Both the position numbers and the translations under genes were made by a program. 64,000 nt of DNA from Entoloma clypeatum (lineage: Eukaryota; Basidiomycota; Agaricomycetes; Agaricales; Entolomataceae), in NCBI GenBank assembly GCA_963565915.1, contig OY751492.1, forward strand, positions 3,472,001 through 3,536,000, read 5' to 3'. Position 1 is the first letter of the stretch; every line of letters starts with the position of its first letter. Shown here one piece after another: positions 44,615 to 56,534 of this stretch. The notes beneath the pieces were generated by a model. It was not told where the DNA came from. It searched no databases and worked only from the letters and a program-made list of their open reading frames with translations.

Positions 44615-44887
44615 TACTGTGCCATTTCAATCAATTTGTTGGGCCTGGATGTGTGACATGGTGTGACAAAATTTTGATCTCGTTGCGGCCAAAAATCTTT
44701 GTAACGTCGACTCAAATGACTGATTTTTGTCATTTTCGGTGCCATTTTTGGCAAATTCTCCGTGCCATTTTTGAAAATCCCCTGTGCCAAATTCGTCGCT
44801 GGGCTCAGAGAAGCGTGACAAATGTGACATTCCAGTGTTTTCAAGAGTGTTACATGTGACCGACGAATTGATTGAAATGGTACAGTA
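44615..44887. mobile_element. MITE with TACTGTRCCATTTCAATCAA ends
   Basis: 273 bp, inverted ends nearly perfect over about 22 bp, beginning and ending at TA. Internal words GTGCCATTTTTG are repeated. It shares the TACTGTA start with the MITE at 40632. Confidence 0.8.
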
Positions 44888-46379
44888 GCATGGATAAGGA
44901 TAATCCGTGAAGGGTTACAGATAAGGGTATCCAAGGGTAAGGGTATGGATAGACAATAATGTATCCGCTACCCTTACAGTACCCTCACCAAAAGCACGTG
45001 AAAATTAAGTACAATATATAAGCTATAGGTGACCTAAGATTTTTCGTCCTCATCCAATCATTCCACCAGCATGGCGAAGACAGGTGCAGACACAAGATCA
45101 ACAAAGTCTACAACTTTGACAAGTACTCTAAAGTCTATCAAGGCCAAGGCTAAAAGTGTTGCATCTGTAAAACAAAAGGCCCGAGCTCTTCTCAGTCCAT
45201 CAAAGAAGCAAAAATGAAAGAAGACAACAACAGATGAAGAAACTGGATCCAGGTTTAGTGGGGAAAGTGACAGTAACACTGACCATGGGACCCAACAGCA
45301 TCAGAGACATGAGGTCATTGATATCGATGATGATAGTGACAATGAGACCAAGAACAATGTTGACAATAGAGGTGAAAGTGCCAAGGCAGAATTAGGTCAG
45401 TATTTTACTATCTAGCAAAAATACTTACAGGATAAAATAGAGCGTATGAGCAAGAAATGGATCTCTGTTGTCTATGCATTCTATGAACCTGCTCCCAAAA
45501 TTGTCTATGTCGAGGGCTGGCGTTGTCACAAATTCAAGTGCACGGCTCATGGATGCAAATACAAACCTCAATGGTACTGTAAGGGCAACCTTACGATCCA
45601 ACAACTCCGAAGTGCTCTGAAGCAACTGCGACATCAGACGACTTGCAAGGGAAATCCAAAGTTAAATTAGACTCTATGAAGTACAATACGAGGCGTACCT
45701 TGCAAGAGAAATCCAAAGAGAAAGTTCTGAGGATTCCCTTGCAAGCTAGGCAGCTATATAGACAACGAGAATTGGAAATGAGAAGAGGAATGTTGAAATA
45801 TGACAAAGATCGGGAGTAAGGATGGGAATGGAATATGTAAATTGGAAGCATGCATGTGGTGGTATAAATCATCGCTCCAACGTGCACTCCGATGCAGAGT
45901 ACAGTCGGAGGTTGTTGGAGGTGTTGAAAGAGATGGAAAAGAAAGGAAACATAAAGTATAGTAATATAAATAATAGACATACCACAATGGTCGGAGGGTC
46001 GGAGGATGAGTCGGAGGTGTCGGAGGTGTCACACTAAGGAAATTGGATGGTTGCCCTTACAGGTACCTTGATAAAAAGGATAAGACATCAACGAGCAATC
46101 TTATCAAGCACACAAAAGCCTGTTGGGGAGAAGATGCTTGGAATGCAGCAAATGCATGTCATACCACAGATAGTGTTTCAAGGTTCAGTCCAATAGGACT
46201 GGAACCGGACCAGACTGAACCGAAAAATGAACGGAAATAGACCAAGACCGCAGTCTCGGTCTTGCTAAATTGGGACAGCCCCGGTCTTCGGTCTCGACAA
46301 AATTTTTTTTTTGAAGACCGGTCTAGACCGGTCTTTTGGGTGCTAATACAGGGTCTACATACAGTATGTATTTACAGGA

Positions 46380-46740
46380 CATGAGGATGGGCCGTTGCAC
46401 GCGAGTGGGGGCCGTTGGGCTCGAGTGGTGGCTGTTGCGCGCGAGTCGAGGCCATTGGGCGTGAAGGGAGGGCGTTAGGCGTGAGTTGAAGCTGTTGGGC
46501 ACCAGTGGGGGCTGTTGGGGACGAGAGAGGGCCGTTGGGCTCGAGTGGTGGGCGTTGGACACGGGTTGAAGCCGTTGGGCGTGAATGGACGGTGTTAGGC
46601 ATGAGTCAAGGCCATTGGGCACCAGTGGGGGCCGTTGGAGACGAGAGAGGGCCGTTGGGCATGAGTGAGGGCCGTTGGACATGAGTCGAGACCGTTGGGC
46701 GCGAGAGAGGGCCGTTGGGCATGAGAGGGCTGGGCATCAG
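46380..46740. repeat. 20-bp minisatellite, left array of hAT element 5
   Basis: About 18 units of the type GGGCCGTTGGGCATGAGTGA. Confidence 0.92.
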
Positions 46741-47764
46741 AGTCAGATGGCGAACTGGGCAAAGGGTTTGGCCCAGAAAAGCAAACAAGGGCAAAGAGCC
46801 TGCACCTGCCCTCATTTGGATGTGCACCAAATGTGTCAAATAAATGTAAACACACTTACAAAAAACATCGCACATCTGCCTACATGTCTTACACAGGAGC
46901 AACACAGTTTGTGCACAATATCAATTAAGTATTATAGCATCATATGTCACTTTCTATGTATTTATTTTGTGAAATTTCGCCACGGACTTTATGATATAGC
47001 GATGCGGCGCTCCCACCAAATAATAGTAAACAAGGTGCAGAATGGATCGCGCAGGCGCGCGCGGCCCCTTCCTCATAGTCTAATAATAGGTTGAGGTAAT
47101 AGAACTATACATGGGATATGTATTCACCTTCTGAAACACCTTATATAAATTTTAGAAGTCCAGATCAGATAGGGATAATCAATTGTACATATTTCAGTAA
47201 AAGTATTATATCTCCCTAATGAATGAACCAAATTTGAAAAATTAAGGTGCTGGGAGGTCCCCTGAATGAGGAGAATCCAATCCTGAAACTTTGCTCATAT
47301 TAACCTTAGGAAGTCCTTTAATTTTATTTGAAGGGTCTCAATAGGTTCACATACAATGACTCAATAGCATATATATATTACAGGTAGTTTAAAGTGGTTG
47401 TGGAAAGGAGGAAGCAAGAAAATACTGGTTTTTGTGTTTGAGGGAACTCATGATGCACTGTTTATCACGATTTACAGTGTGTTTTGTGTATCATTTTGCA
47501 GTACAAACTTTCTACCATACATATCTCATGTATCTAATTGTTTAAGTACTTACTATTAGCTTCTAAGTATCTCTACATAGGTTTAGAACTATTTTTAGGA
47601 CTTCCAGTGCCACGGATTGGGCATCAACGGCGCGATTTTCAACAACGCGTGTCGCTCGGCATTCATGCCAAGGACTCTTGGCAATTGCCGAAAGTCGAAC
47701 CATAAATCAGACCTCAAGCGAAATCTTCCCACACTCTTTTTATCCCCCCACCTCCACTCCACCT

Positions 47765-48290
47765 GGCTCCACTTCCGCCCAATGGCCACCACCGCTGCCC
47801 AACGGCCGCCCCTCGTGCCCAACGGCCCCCTCTAACGCCCAACGGCCTCCCTGCGTGCCCAACGGCCGCCCCTTGTGCCCAACGGCCTCCCTTCACGCCC
47901 AACGGACCCTTCGCACACCCAACGGCCGCCCATCATGCCCAACGGCCCCCTCTACCGCCCAACGGCCCGTCTTGTGCCCAACGCCGCCCTTTAATGCCCA
48001 GCACCCTCCCTTCGTGCCCAACGGCCGCCCATCGCGCCCAAGGTCCCCCTCACGTGCGCAACAGCCGCCCCTCGTGCCCAACTGCCACGAGTCATGCCCA
48101 ATGGCCCGTACTAGCGTGCAACGGCACCTTCTCGCGCCCAACGCTCCCCACTCACGCGCAACAGCCCACTCTTGCGTCCAGCGGCCTCCTCTCACGACCA
48201 ATGGCCCCTCACTCGTGCCCCACGGCCTCAACTCATGCCCAACGGCCCCCCCACTCGCGTCCAACGGCGTCGTCTCGCGCCCAACACACA
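47765..48290. repeat. 20-bp minisatellite, right array of hAT element 5
   Basis: About 26 units of the type CGCCCAACGGCCTCCCTGCG, inverted relative to the left array, so the arrays could pair as a giant imperfect hairpin. Confidence 0.92.
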
Positions 48291-50619
48291 TTTTTAGATT
48301 ATTAGTGTATTACCGTAGTTACGACCGGTCTAGACCAGTTTGGACCGGTCCGGTCCAAGCAAAATGACATGCCGAGACCAGTTCCCCCCGGTTCGGTCTC
48401 GGTCTATTGTATGTCTGAGTGATTGAAAGACCGGTCCGGTCTCGGTCCACCCGTTTTTGGGGCAAAAAACCGAACCAAACCAAACCCTCAAACACTAACC
48501 ACAGAGGATGCATGTCGATCGGTTCTGAAGCCATTCAAAATGAACAGGTCCATAACAACTTACTCACACCGTCAACATACAAAGACTGAGACAAAGTATC
48601 TATCATCTGGTTAAGAATATTCGAAACATGCTGATCATTCATTTCAGGGCAGAGATTGTTTGCTGGGAAGGAATATGAAGGTGCCATTAATTTTGTGACT
48701 GATGCCTGGACATCCCCAAATCATCACGCTTATGTTGTGGTCACTGCCCACTTTGAACTTCATGGCTCTCCGATTTCCTTTGTACTTGACGTCGTAGAGG
48801 TTCCGAAGGTATGTCATTCATGTCTTCACACCGCCATTCCATTCTTGAGCTAACGAACATTGGACCTAGTCACATACTGGTGTCAACTTGGCAATGGCAT
48901 TTACCAAGATTCTGACTTACTTTGGTATTGAGCATAAGGTGGGTGATTCACTTCAAATAAGATCGAAATCTTACCAAAGATCCCACTGCAGATACTGAGT
49001 GTGATCTGTGATAATGCATCAAATAACGACACAATGACAGACGAAACAGACAACATCTTACCAGCATTTGATGCAGTCAACTGCATGCATTACTTCCTCC
49101 ATATAATCAATCTTGTTGCAAAATCATTGCTCAAGCAATTCAATGCTGCTTCAAAGAAAAATGACGACACTGACATGTCAGAGGAGGAACGAGAACTCTT
49201 AGCCCTTGAAGCTGAGCTACAGCTTGAAAACAAACAGTCTTGGATGAAGAAGATAACAACAAGACACCCAAGGACGATGATCTTGAAGGATGAATTGATG
49301 AGGTTCAGGCATTAACCATTGAGGAACAAGAAATGCTACATGAAAGTTTGGTACCAGTCAGGCGTGTTCTCGTCAAAGTGAGTGTATCAAAACTCACCAC
49401 GACTCGGAGTGCTGTGAACTGAGCAAAGTCCCTCAGCTTCATAAACTATCCTTCAAACTGATCCACTCAACAATGATTTTGCTGCCAGCCTGGAAAGAGT
49501 GTCTAACAAAGTTGAAGCTAGTGATTCAAATCATGCCGCGTGATGTTTCAACATGGTGGAACTCAACCTATGATATGATTGTGTTTGCTATTGAGTACTG
49601 GAAGGCAATAACGGCACTTACTGTGGAACGTAACAATGGGCTTCAGGAGTTTGAGCTGTCAGACAATGAGTGGAAAATCACAGGAGAGCTGGAAAAAACA
49701 TTGAAGGTGAGTGCGAACCCATGGTCAAAACAAGCGCCCACAAACCCTTTGCCCACAACATTACACAGCATGTTAATTTCTCTCACACCACATTTATCCC
49801 CCACTCTTCTGTGTTTTCCTCCTGCTTTTTATTGACTCCCTCTCATGTCGTTCTGCTCAGGTGCTCAAAGATGCTATGCTCTTCTTTTCACAAGGATCAC
49901 CAAACCTCCCATATGTCATCCTGGTGATGGACCATATCAATCTTTACTTTTTTTACCAATGCCATCAATCCTTCAAGCACTAACAACAACAGTCCTGCCA
50001 TGCATTCCGCAATTGAAACCGCCAAACACACACTGAACCAATATTACTCACTCACCGACTCCTCCGAGGTCTATTGAATTGCTATGAGTGTGTCTTTGAT
50101 ATCGTGTCTATCATTTATTGTTCTAATCTTTTATTTCTAGTACTCCATCCTTGTCACACAGGCTCAACTATTTCTGAACCACTGGATGGGAGCAAGACTG
50201 GATCATTGAAAAATATATCCTTGCCTGTACTGCATGGCGCTCGACTATTTAAGCATCCCAGGTTGGTGAATTTAAATTAATACTGATCAATTATTGATGA
50301 GTTCATAGCTACATCTGTTGACATTGAGCACCTCTTCAGTTGAGGATGGCTCATCTTATCACATACATGTAGTCGGCTATCAACTATGTCTATATGAGCA
50401 CTCATGTGCCTTGGGTCTTGGAGCTTGATGGGCATGGTACGTGATGAAGATGTCAATAGTGTTAGTATGTTGAATAATGTGGCAGGGCAGATTGAGCATC
50501 ACAAGAATAGATAATGCATTATAAGGTTTTAAAATAAGTCAAATTACAATAATACCACCAAGAATGATAACCCCTACTATAAGGTTAGTTAAATATAGCT
50601 CAGGTTTGTAAGTTCTCCT

Positions 50620-51900
50620 ATGTCTACCCCTGTGCTAGGCCTGGTGAAAGTGAGCATTCAAACAATGCTGTCAGAGAATAAAAAACTCACCAACTATATC
50701 ATGCTATATAAATGTAGCTCACATAGGTGTATTTTGTAAGGAATCTCACACTGATATGTCTGGCATCCACATCAATTCCAGGCATTATGAGAGACCTGGC
50801 ATTTTCTGGCACAAAGTATAAACTTGTTGAATAATGTAAAGCTTACCAACTATATCATGCTATATAAATGTAGCTCACGTAGGTGTATTTTGTAAGAAAT
50901 CTCACACTGATGTGTCTGGCATCCACATCAATTCCAGACATTATGAGAGACCTGGCATTCTTGGCCCAAAGTATAAATTTGTTGAATAATGTGAAACTTG
51001 CTAACTATACTGCACAATATATATATGAGTAGGGTTGGTGCATCTCACAAGGGTCCCTGAGCCAGGGTTTCTGGCCTGAATAACAATCATAAACATTGTG
51101 GAGGACCTGGACAAGGTAAGAATTATGGTCAAGTAGTTAAATATTGTAGAACCCATCATTTCTTTATGTGTGATGATATAGGTGGGTGCAACAAAATCCC
51201 TCAGACTGATATTTCTGGAAACAATTGCAATTCCCTGCACTACAACAGACCTGGAATAAGTGAGCATCAAGTATGTGTATTTTCCAGATTGGGAGATGCA
51301 CTAATCCTATCACACCCCATATATATTGGCAAGAAAGATACAATTTATCAGGAGGCTGAGCCTGATGTTTTTGGCCACAATGAGAATCATGAATATTGTG
51401 GCAAATCTGGTAGAGATGGGCATCAAATTAAAACTTGTCAGATATTCTAGAACTTGCCAGCTTTAGCACTCAGTATATGTGTTGATAGGGTAGATGTTTT
51501 TTGCAAGAGCTGGCCAGCCAATGTTTCAGAGGACAACAACAATCCCAGACACTATGACAGACCTGGGGAAGTATATTTTCACTCAGTACTGTAAAAATCA
51601 TCAGATATATCTGAGCTGACAGGATATATATATTATACAAGAGCTCTCAACCTGATGTATCTGGTGACAACAAGGATCCATGGTGCTCCAGCAGTTCTGG
51701 TGAGAGTGCCCATCAAGCATGAATCTGTTGGATGTTGCAGGACTTGCCAGAGTCACCAAAATGATTAAAGTTGATGTACTATATAAACACACTCGTGTTG
51801 GTGTATCAGGCAAAAGTGAAAGTTCTAGACACTATGGCAGACCTTGTGAACATGATCATGAATTACAAGGATGCCCAAGAATGTCAAATGCACCAGTTAT
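50620..51900. repeat. Tandem array of ~150-bp units
   Basis: A core such as TCTGGCATCCACATCAATTC followed by AGRCAYTATGAGAGACCTGG recurs at about 50757, 50911, 51066, 51216, 51370, 51520, 51660 and 51808 (steps of 140-155 bp). The first units are about 90% alike by eye and later ones diverge. Some units translate to zinc-knuckle-like strings (HEYCGKSGRDGHQIKTC, SRHYGRPCEHDHELQGC), so the array may come from coding sequence. No open frame spans it. Confidence 0.8.
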
Positions 51901-52191
51901 ATCACACTGATCAGGTTGTCTCTCTTGGCAAGAAATTCTTAGTTGGCACCTCAAAAAAACAGGTGCTGAAGACAGATCTGGCTCAGAATAAAATGGCACT
52001 GAAAATTTCATATATTCTAATTTTAACAAAGTAGAGAGAATTATTCAATAATGAGGGCCACCACTGGCCCTGATCTTTGCAATCCTAGCTCTGACACTAT
52101 TTTCACTGTTGGGACGAAGTCCAGAAGTAGCAGAAGGGAATATCTGGCTGAAAATTGTCAACATATTAATGAATTGAAGAAATGTTTAACC

Positions 52192-53310
52192 TCACTGATT
52201 CCACCATTTTTCCAGCTCTGCAACATACTCTTTCTCTGCTGGATCCTCTAGCAATTCAAGGATAGAATTATAAAAGCATTCAGAATCCGTGATAGTGTCA
52301 GATCTCGAAAATGTTGATGCAGAACTGAGGGCAAATCGAACCTATATGAATCTGGTCAAAAGCTAGCATTCATGGAAGAACAAAATACCTGGGTGGCAAC
52401 ATATGCAATTGAAGCTAATGTGATTGAGGTCATACCATGAATGCGAGTATTTCCAGATCGTGTCGCCTTTGTCTCTTTGTCGGTAGAGCTTGGTGACTTG
52501 AATATATGTTTATATGCCTGAGGATAATGAAGTGAGTAAGAAATGGAATATCCATAAATCGAGATTCTTACTGTAACCAACAATGCGCTCCGAAATAGCC
52601 CATCCCAAGGGTCATCAGTGTTAAATTTATGGTCTTTGTAGAGAAAGAAAGGCCACTGGTCACCAGTAACAGGGAGCTCAGTAATGTGTAATTGGCGTTG
52701 AACTCTGAACAGATGTGTTATCAATAGGGGTTAAACATAAATGGTACATATGGGGTGATTGACGTACTCTTCATCTGACCAGTCATATTCGATTGGGCAT
52801 AAAAGAAATCTGGTTACTGGATGATGGAATCCACGCTCCGATTTATTGTTGCGCGCAATGTGTGGGTCAAGACAGCCGTCTTTTGGGGTGATCCAATCTA
52901 GTATTGGTCCCTTCATACTTTTTGTATCGTCAGAACGGGCAGAGGAGGATCCCTTCTGAATCTGGGAGACAAGTATTACAGTATGTTCACAAAAGTAAAG
53001 ATCGTTACACATACCAAATCGGCAAAATGAATGAGGTCCTCATCAGAACTGTGCATCATAATCTGTTCCTTGAGCCCAGGAACCATACTGAGGAGCTTGC
53101 GATATATGCTATATTCTCGATTTTCCCTCATAAATGATGTAAGTGCAGTCAGTGGACACAAAGAAATGACAAGCTTACTCAGCAAGAAAGTCTGCCTAGT
53201 TCATATCCTGCTGTTCGACATCACGTGTTAGTCCTCTAGTGACCAAAGTGTGGACACGACAGAATGCATGAATAGTGCGCACAAAGTGACGACCGTGGTG
53301 AACAAGTGGA
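52192..53310 (-). CDS. DUF6698-like agaricomycete protein, five or more exons
   Basis: Exons by GT/AG and phase: about 53310-53015, 52961-52768, 52704-52572, 52517-52389 and 52341-52192, with introns of 47-63 nt in the last four gaps. Joined segments read DPLVHHGRHFVRTIHAF, YRKLLSMVPGLKEQI, SSARSDDTKSMKGPILDW, TGDQWPFFLYKDHKF, AYKHIFKSPSSTDKETKA, GNTRIHGMTSITLASIAYV and SECFYNSILELLEDP, the order of the fungal DUF6698 family (function unknown, often multicopy). The frame ends KWWNQ-TGA, somewhat early. In the first exon region a TAG follows QQDMN (about 53196), so either an intron is missed there or the gene is damaged. The upstream start is not resolved. Confidence 0.75.
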
Positions 53311-53599
53311 TCAGCAGTGCGGCTAGAGATAGTAATTAATGCTCAGCCATTGATTGAAACAATCAACAGAACTTACGCCCTCTTTTGCTGGCCTAGTTGC
53401 AAGATGCTTTCCTGGTCAGCAGGTCAAGTGCCAAGAATGGAGCCGGACTGGGAGGCCATCGCAAGAGAGAGATTTAGCACTCTCAGTGCTTCCATGCTTC
53501 AGAATTCCATTCCCAACACTGATCATACTGCAGGCCAGAGAAAGAAAGAGGAACACTGGTCAGACCACAAGATCTCACCACACATACCATCACCCACGA

Positions 53600-54213
53600 C
53601 CTTAAACTTCCTTGCTGCTTTTGCGGTAGATTGAAAGGAACGCCCACTGTATACTTTGAGACCAAAGTCCTCACCACATGCAAGGCAGGGTACCACATGG
53701 TCTGCGCCACTAATTTTTGCGGTTACAGCGGTATGTCTTGATGTTAATAGATGATAATCTATAGACTAACCACCCAAAAAAAAGTTATTTTAGAACCTGT
53801 TTATAATAATCCAAACTTAACGGGAATGGTATATCCACTAAAGTCAGCTGTGGGACCTGAGAGTACTAGCGAACAACACCCAGGTGAGTAAATGGATACT
53901 TTGATATACAATTCGCTCACCTTTCTTGGTAGTCATCATATCAGGGTATCCAGTCAAGGAATTGACATTGATTGTCGGCCTCCTCTTCACACTTCACCAA
54001 GAAGGTCTTCCCGGGTATGCCGTAGAAGGATTACTCACACAGTGCGCCATATGCAATTGGACGATGACAACAGTATCATTCCATAAAAGACATGCCTGTC
54101 TGCTGCCCACAACCTCGGCTTTTGGGCCTGATCCGGAAGAGTCAGGCGACTCGGACAACTCGGACGACTTGGACGAGGGCAGGGTGGCCTCTGAGGGATT
54201 GATAGAAGTATGA
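53600..54213 (+). CDS. Unrecognised Cys-rich protein, 3' exons
   Basis: Three exon pieces fit by splice sites and phase: up to 53730, 53794-53883 and 53933-54213, with introns 53731-53793 (GTATGT..TTTTAG) and 53884-53932 (GTGAGT..TGGTAG), both phase 1. The joined protein has PCCFCGRLKGTP, TCKAGYHMVCATNFCGYS, then GLPGYAVEGLLTQCAICNW, and an acidic tail (DSDNSDDLDEG) before the stop. The CxxC pairs suggest zinc binding. I do not recognise the family and the first exon was not found. It ends 61 bp before the gypsy LTR. Confidence 0.5.
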
Positions 54214-54274
54214 TTACTATTTACACTTGATTAGACAGGGGAAGAGTATAGATGATAAAGACCCACACTGAAAG

Positions 54275-54676
54275 TGTTACGGACTCTACGGTATGCGGAT
54301 GATGTCATCACTTTTACTTATCGGCCCAGCTCGGCACCCTCTTATGAGCTTACTATGTCTAATGTCTACTTTCGCAACCTTCGATTCCCAGTCTGACTCA
54401 CTACCTTTACTTTGTCAGCCCCTTTAGTATACTTTGCTCCCGCGCTGACTCGCTTTCCGCAGTCAGCTTACTTATTGTACATAGCCTTCCGCAGTCGCCT
54501 TACTCATGCGCACTGCCTTCCGCAGTACTGACTCATCCGCTACCGCCTATAGTCAGTACCTATATAAACCTCCTGTACTGTAGTAGATTCCTTAGATTTA
54601 GCAATCACATTGCTCTTCGCCTTTCCACTTTCCTGCATACTCTGCCCGAACCTTGGAACGGTTTGTTAAGCATAAC
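54275..54676 (+). repeat. Gypsy 5' LTR
   Basis: TGTTACGGACTCTACGG to GTTAAGCATAACA. Contains repeated CTTTCCGCAGTC / CCTTCCGCAGT words and a TATATAAAC box likely to be the promoter. Confidence 0.93.
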
Positions 54677-55468
54677 AAGTTGCTAAATCTCGTTAGGTTC
54701 GCCCAGAGCGAAGAGAGCAACTACCAGACGAGTCAAGACGTCGCGCTTCTTTGAAGACTTCACCAGTAACCCATTCGCCTCACCAGAAGCCCAACAGGAG
54801 GAGCTAAGTCCTCGAGACAGTATTGATTCTACACTCATCCAGCAGTACATCGAATCGGAGATCCATTGCATCCTACAGCAGGTGCTTGATGAAGAACTAG
54901 ACAACGACGAGCATCGCCCCCACGGCGAGATAGCAGAGAGCATCCATCTTGCTCGACAACACCAGATCGCGCGTTACAAGGCCTGACAGAACAAACTCGA
55001 AAGCTTTCGCGTTCAAGAAGGACCTCAGACAGGTCGGATCACAGAGATCAGAGAGTTTATCGGTGTCCAGACAACCGTTATCAGAAGATTGATTAGGTCG
55101 CTCACATCGAGACGTCCCAGAGCCGCATCATCACGTCGTACTCGAAGCAACAGATCTACGCCCACTTCACAACCACTGAACAACAGACCGAGTACGGTCG
55201 TTGGGCACGAAACAAGAGACTTGACCCCTTCTCACAACCGACAGACGCGCAGGAACAGAGATTCCTTAGAGATCTACAGAGGAAATACCCCAAATGTTTT
55301 GCCACCAATTCCGCCGACGAGTCCCCTGACGAATTTGCTTTTGACTCTGCGCAGTCAGATATTGAACAGACGCCTAGAACAGGGACTCATTTTCAACCCT
55401 TACCTGTATCCCGAACCCCATCTTCATCCCAACAACCCGACCCCTCTCCTTCTCCGCAGACTCTAGAC

Positions 55469-56335
55469 ATGGCAGAAGCTCCGGCAGTACAAACGATGGA
55501 TACATCCAAGATCATCAAGGATCCTGGAATGTTCAAGGACAGACACATCTTTGATGAGTGGTGGAAAGCCACCAAACTATACATCAGGTTCCAAAAGAGC
55601 CTAACAGACGATCAGAAGATTCTTGCGGTGCTATCCTGCATGATGGAAGGGTCCGGCAAGCACTGGGCCAGTAACAAGTTAGACGCTCTTGCCATCAACA
55701 ACGAGAACATCACCTGGCTAGGGTTTTCAGAGGATATTGCAACACGATTTTCTGTCGCCAACAAGTCAGTCGCTGCCAAAGCAAGACTCGAAGTCCTGAG
55801 GCAGGAGAAAGGTACCATTGACGAATTCTTGGACGAATTCGAAGAGCTCTTGAAGCTGTCAAACCTTGGCGAAGAAACTGGGAAATACATCCTGGAAAAG
55901 AACGTCAACCGAAGAATCTCTGAACAAGTGGCAAGCGAGGATAAGACGTACTCCGAGTACGCAAAGGAGGTCTGAAACAAGGGACGACAGATGGAGGGAC
56001 ATGCACTGGTCATCCGAGGTGGCGGCAACATGCGCACCGGATCAGGCACCACTTATGGTGGTCAGGGCAAGGCCATGGAGATTGACAAAGCAGGAGTGGC
56101 CCATTGCTACAACTGTCAACGCTTCGGTCACCTTGCTAAAGACTGCAGCACTCCAAAAAAGAAAGATGGTCGCAAGTGTTTCAACTGCGACCAAGAAGGC
56201 CATATTGCGCGCAACTGCCGCAAGCCGAAGAAGAACTCCGGAAGGGTTAGGAAGGTGTCTGAGGAAGATGCCGAGAATGATGAAACCACAATCTTAGAAG
56301 CCGACGAGAAGGATTTTCCCGAAGGGTCCGATTAA
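55469..56335 (+). pseudogene. Gypsy Gag with two zinc knuckles, one TGA
   Basis: ATG 55469 (MAEAPAVQTMDTSKII). The same frame is open upstream to about 55096 with DLQRKYPKCFATNSADE, so Gag may be longer. The retrotransposon Gag fold includes FDEWWKATKLYIRFQ and ARLEVLRQEKGTIDEFL. TGA at 55973 (AKEV-stop-NKGRQMEG) replaces a likely Trp TGG. Then come two CCHC knuckles, CYNCQRFGHLAKDC and CFNCDQEGHIARNC, and the frame closes at 56335. Gag would build the particle and bind RNA. Confidence 0.9.
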
Positions 56336-56534
56336 ACGACGCTAAGTCGCGACCCTTATCTATTAAACGGACTTGCTTGCCTTGTATGACTGCAGACAAT
56401 AGAACCTATGTCATCCCTGCCAAGCGAGCCGCTGCGTCGACTAAGATTGTGAAGGGAGACAAACCTCCGAAATGACGAGAGATCAGGCTGTTAGCTCAGC
56501 TCAAAACATGACGAGGACCAAAGGTCATTCGACC

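Larger units (their letters stand above)
46171..48497. mobile_element. hAT-type element 5 with inverted minisatellites (TSD ACCACAGA)
   Basis: 2,327 bp. Ends TAGTGTTTCAAGGTTCAG and CCAAACCCTCAAACACTA. TSD ACCACAGA occupies 46163-46170 and 48498-48505. Layout: TIR zone, minisatellite, ~0.85 kb core homologous to hAT element 2 (34500-35430), a second minisatellite in the opposite orientation, TIR zone. No transposase. It inserted into a hAT transposase gene. Confidence 0.92.
45071..50440 (+). pseudogene. hAT-family transposase gene, decayed and split
   Basis: The start MAKTGADTRSTKSTTLT (45071) is followed by SKKWISVVYAFYEPAPKI, then the BED-finger-like YRYLDKKDKTSTSNLIKH (46060). hAT element 5 (46171-48497) cuts in here. 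Downstream: FVTDAWTSPNHHAYVVV (catalytic Asp), introns near 48810-48870 and 48940-48995, ILSVICDNASNNDTM (second Asp), MPRDVSTWWNSTYDM, AMLFFSQGSPNLPYVI and the C-terminal dimerisation segment SVDIEHLFS (50310). TGA codons (about 45217 and 49294), frameshifts and a missing stretch before 48650 make it inactive. AAGGGTA words at 44915-44990 may belong to the element's 5' end. A full-length enzyme of this family could mobilise hAT MITEs. Confidence 0.88.

Noticed and set aside
50620..51900. CRISPR-like array
   Set aside because: Units are ~150 bp without short constant repeats and unique spacers, and the genome is fungal. It is an ordinary tandem repeat.
53926..54213. Stand-alone gene from the ATG-like start at 53926
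   Set aside because: The frame begins inside an intron. Splice phases show it is the last exon of the longer plus-strand gene.
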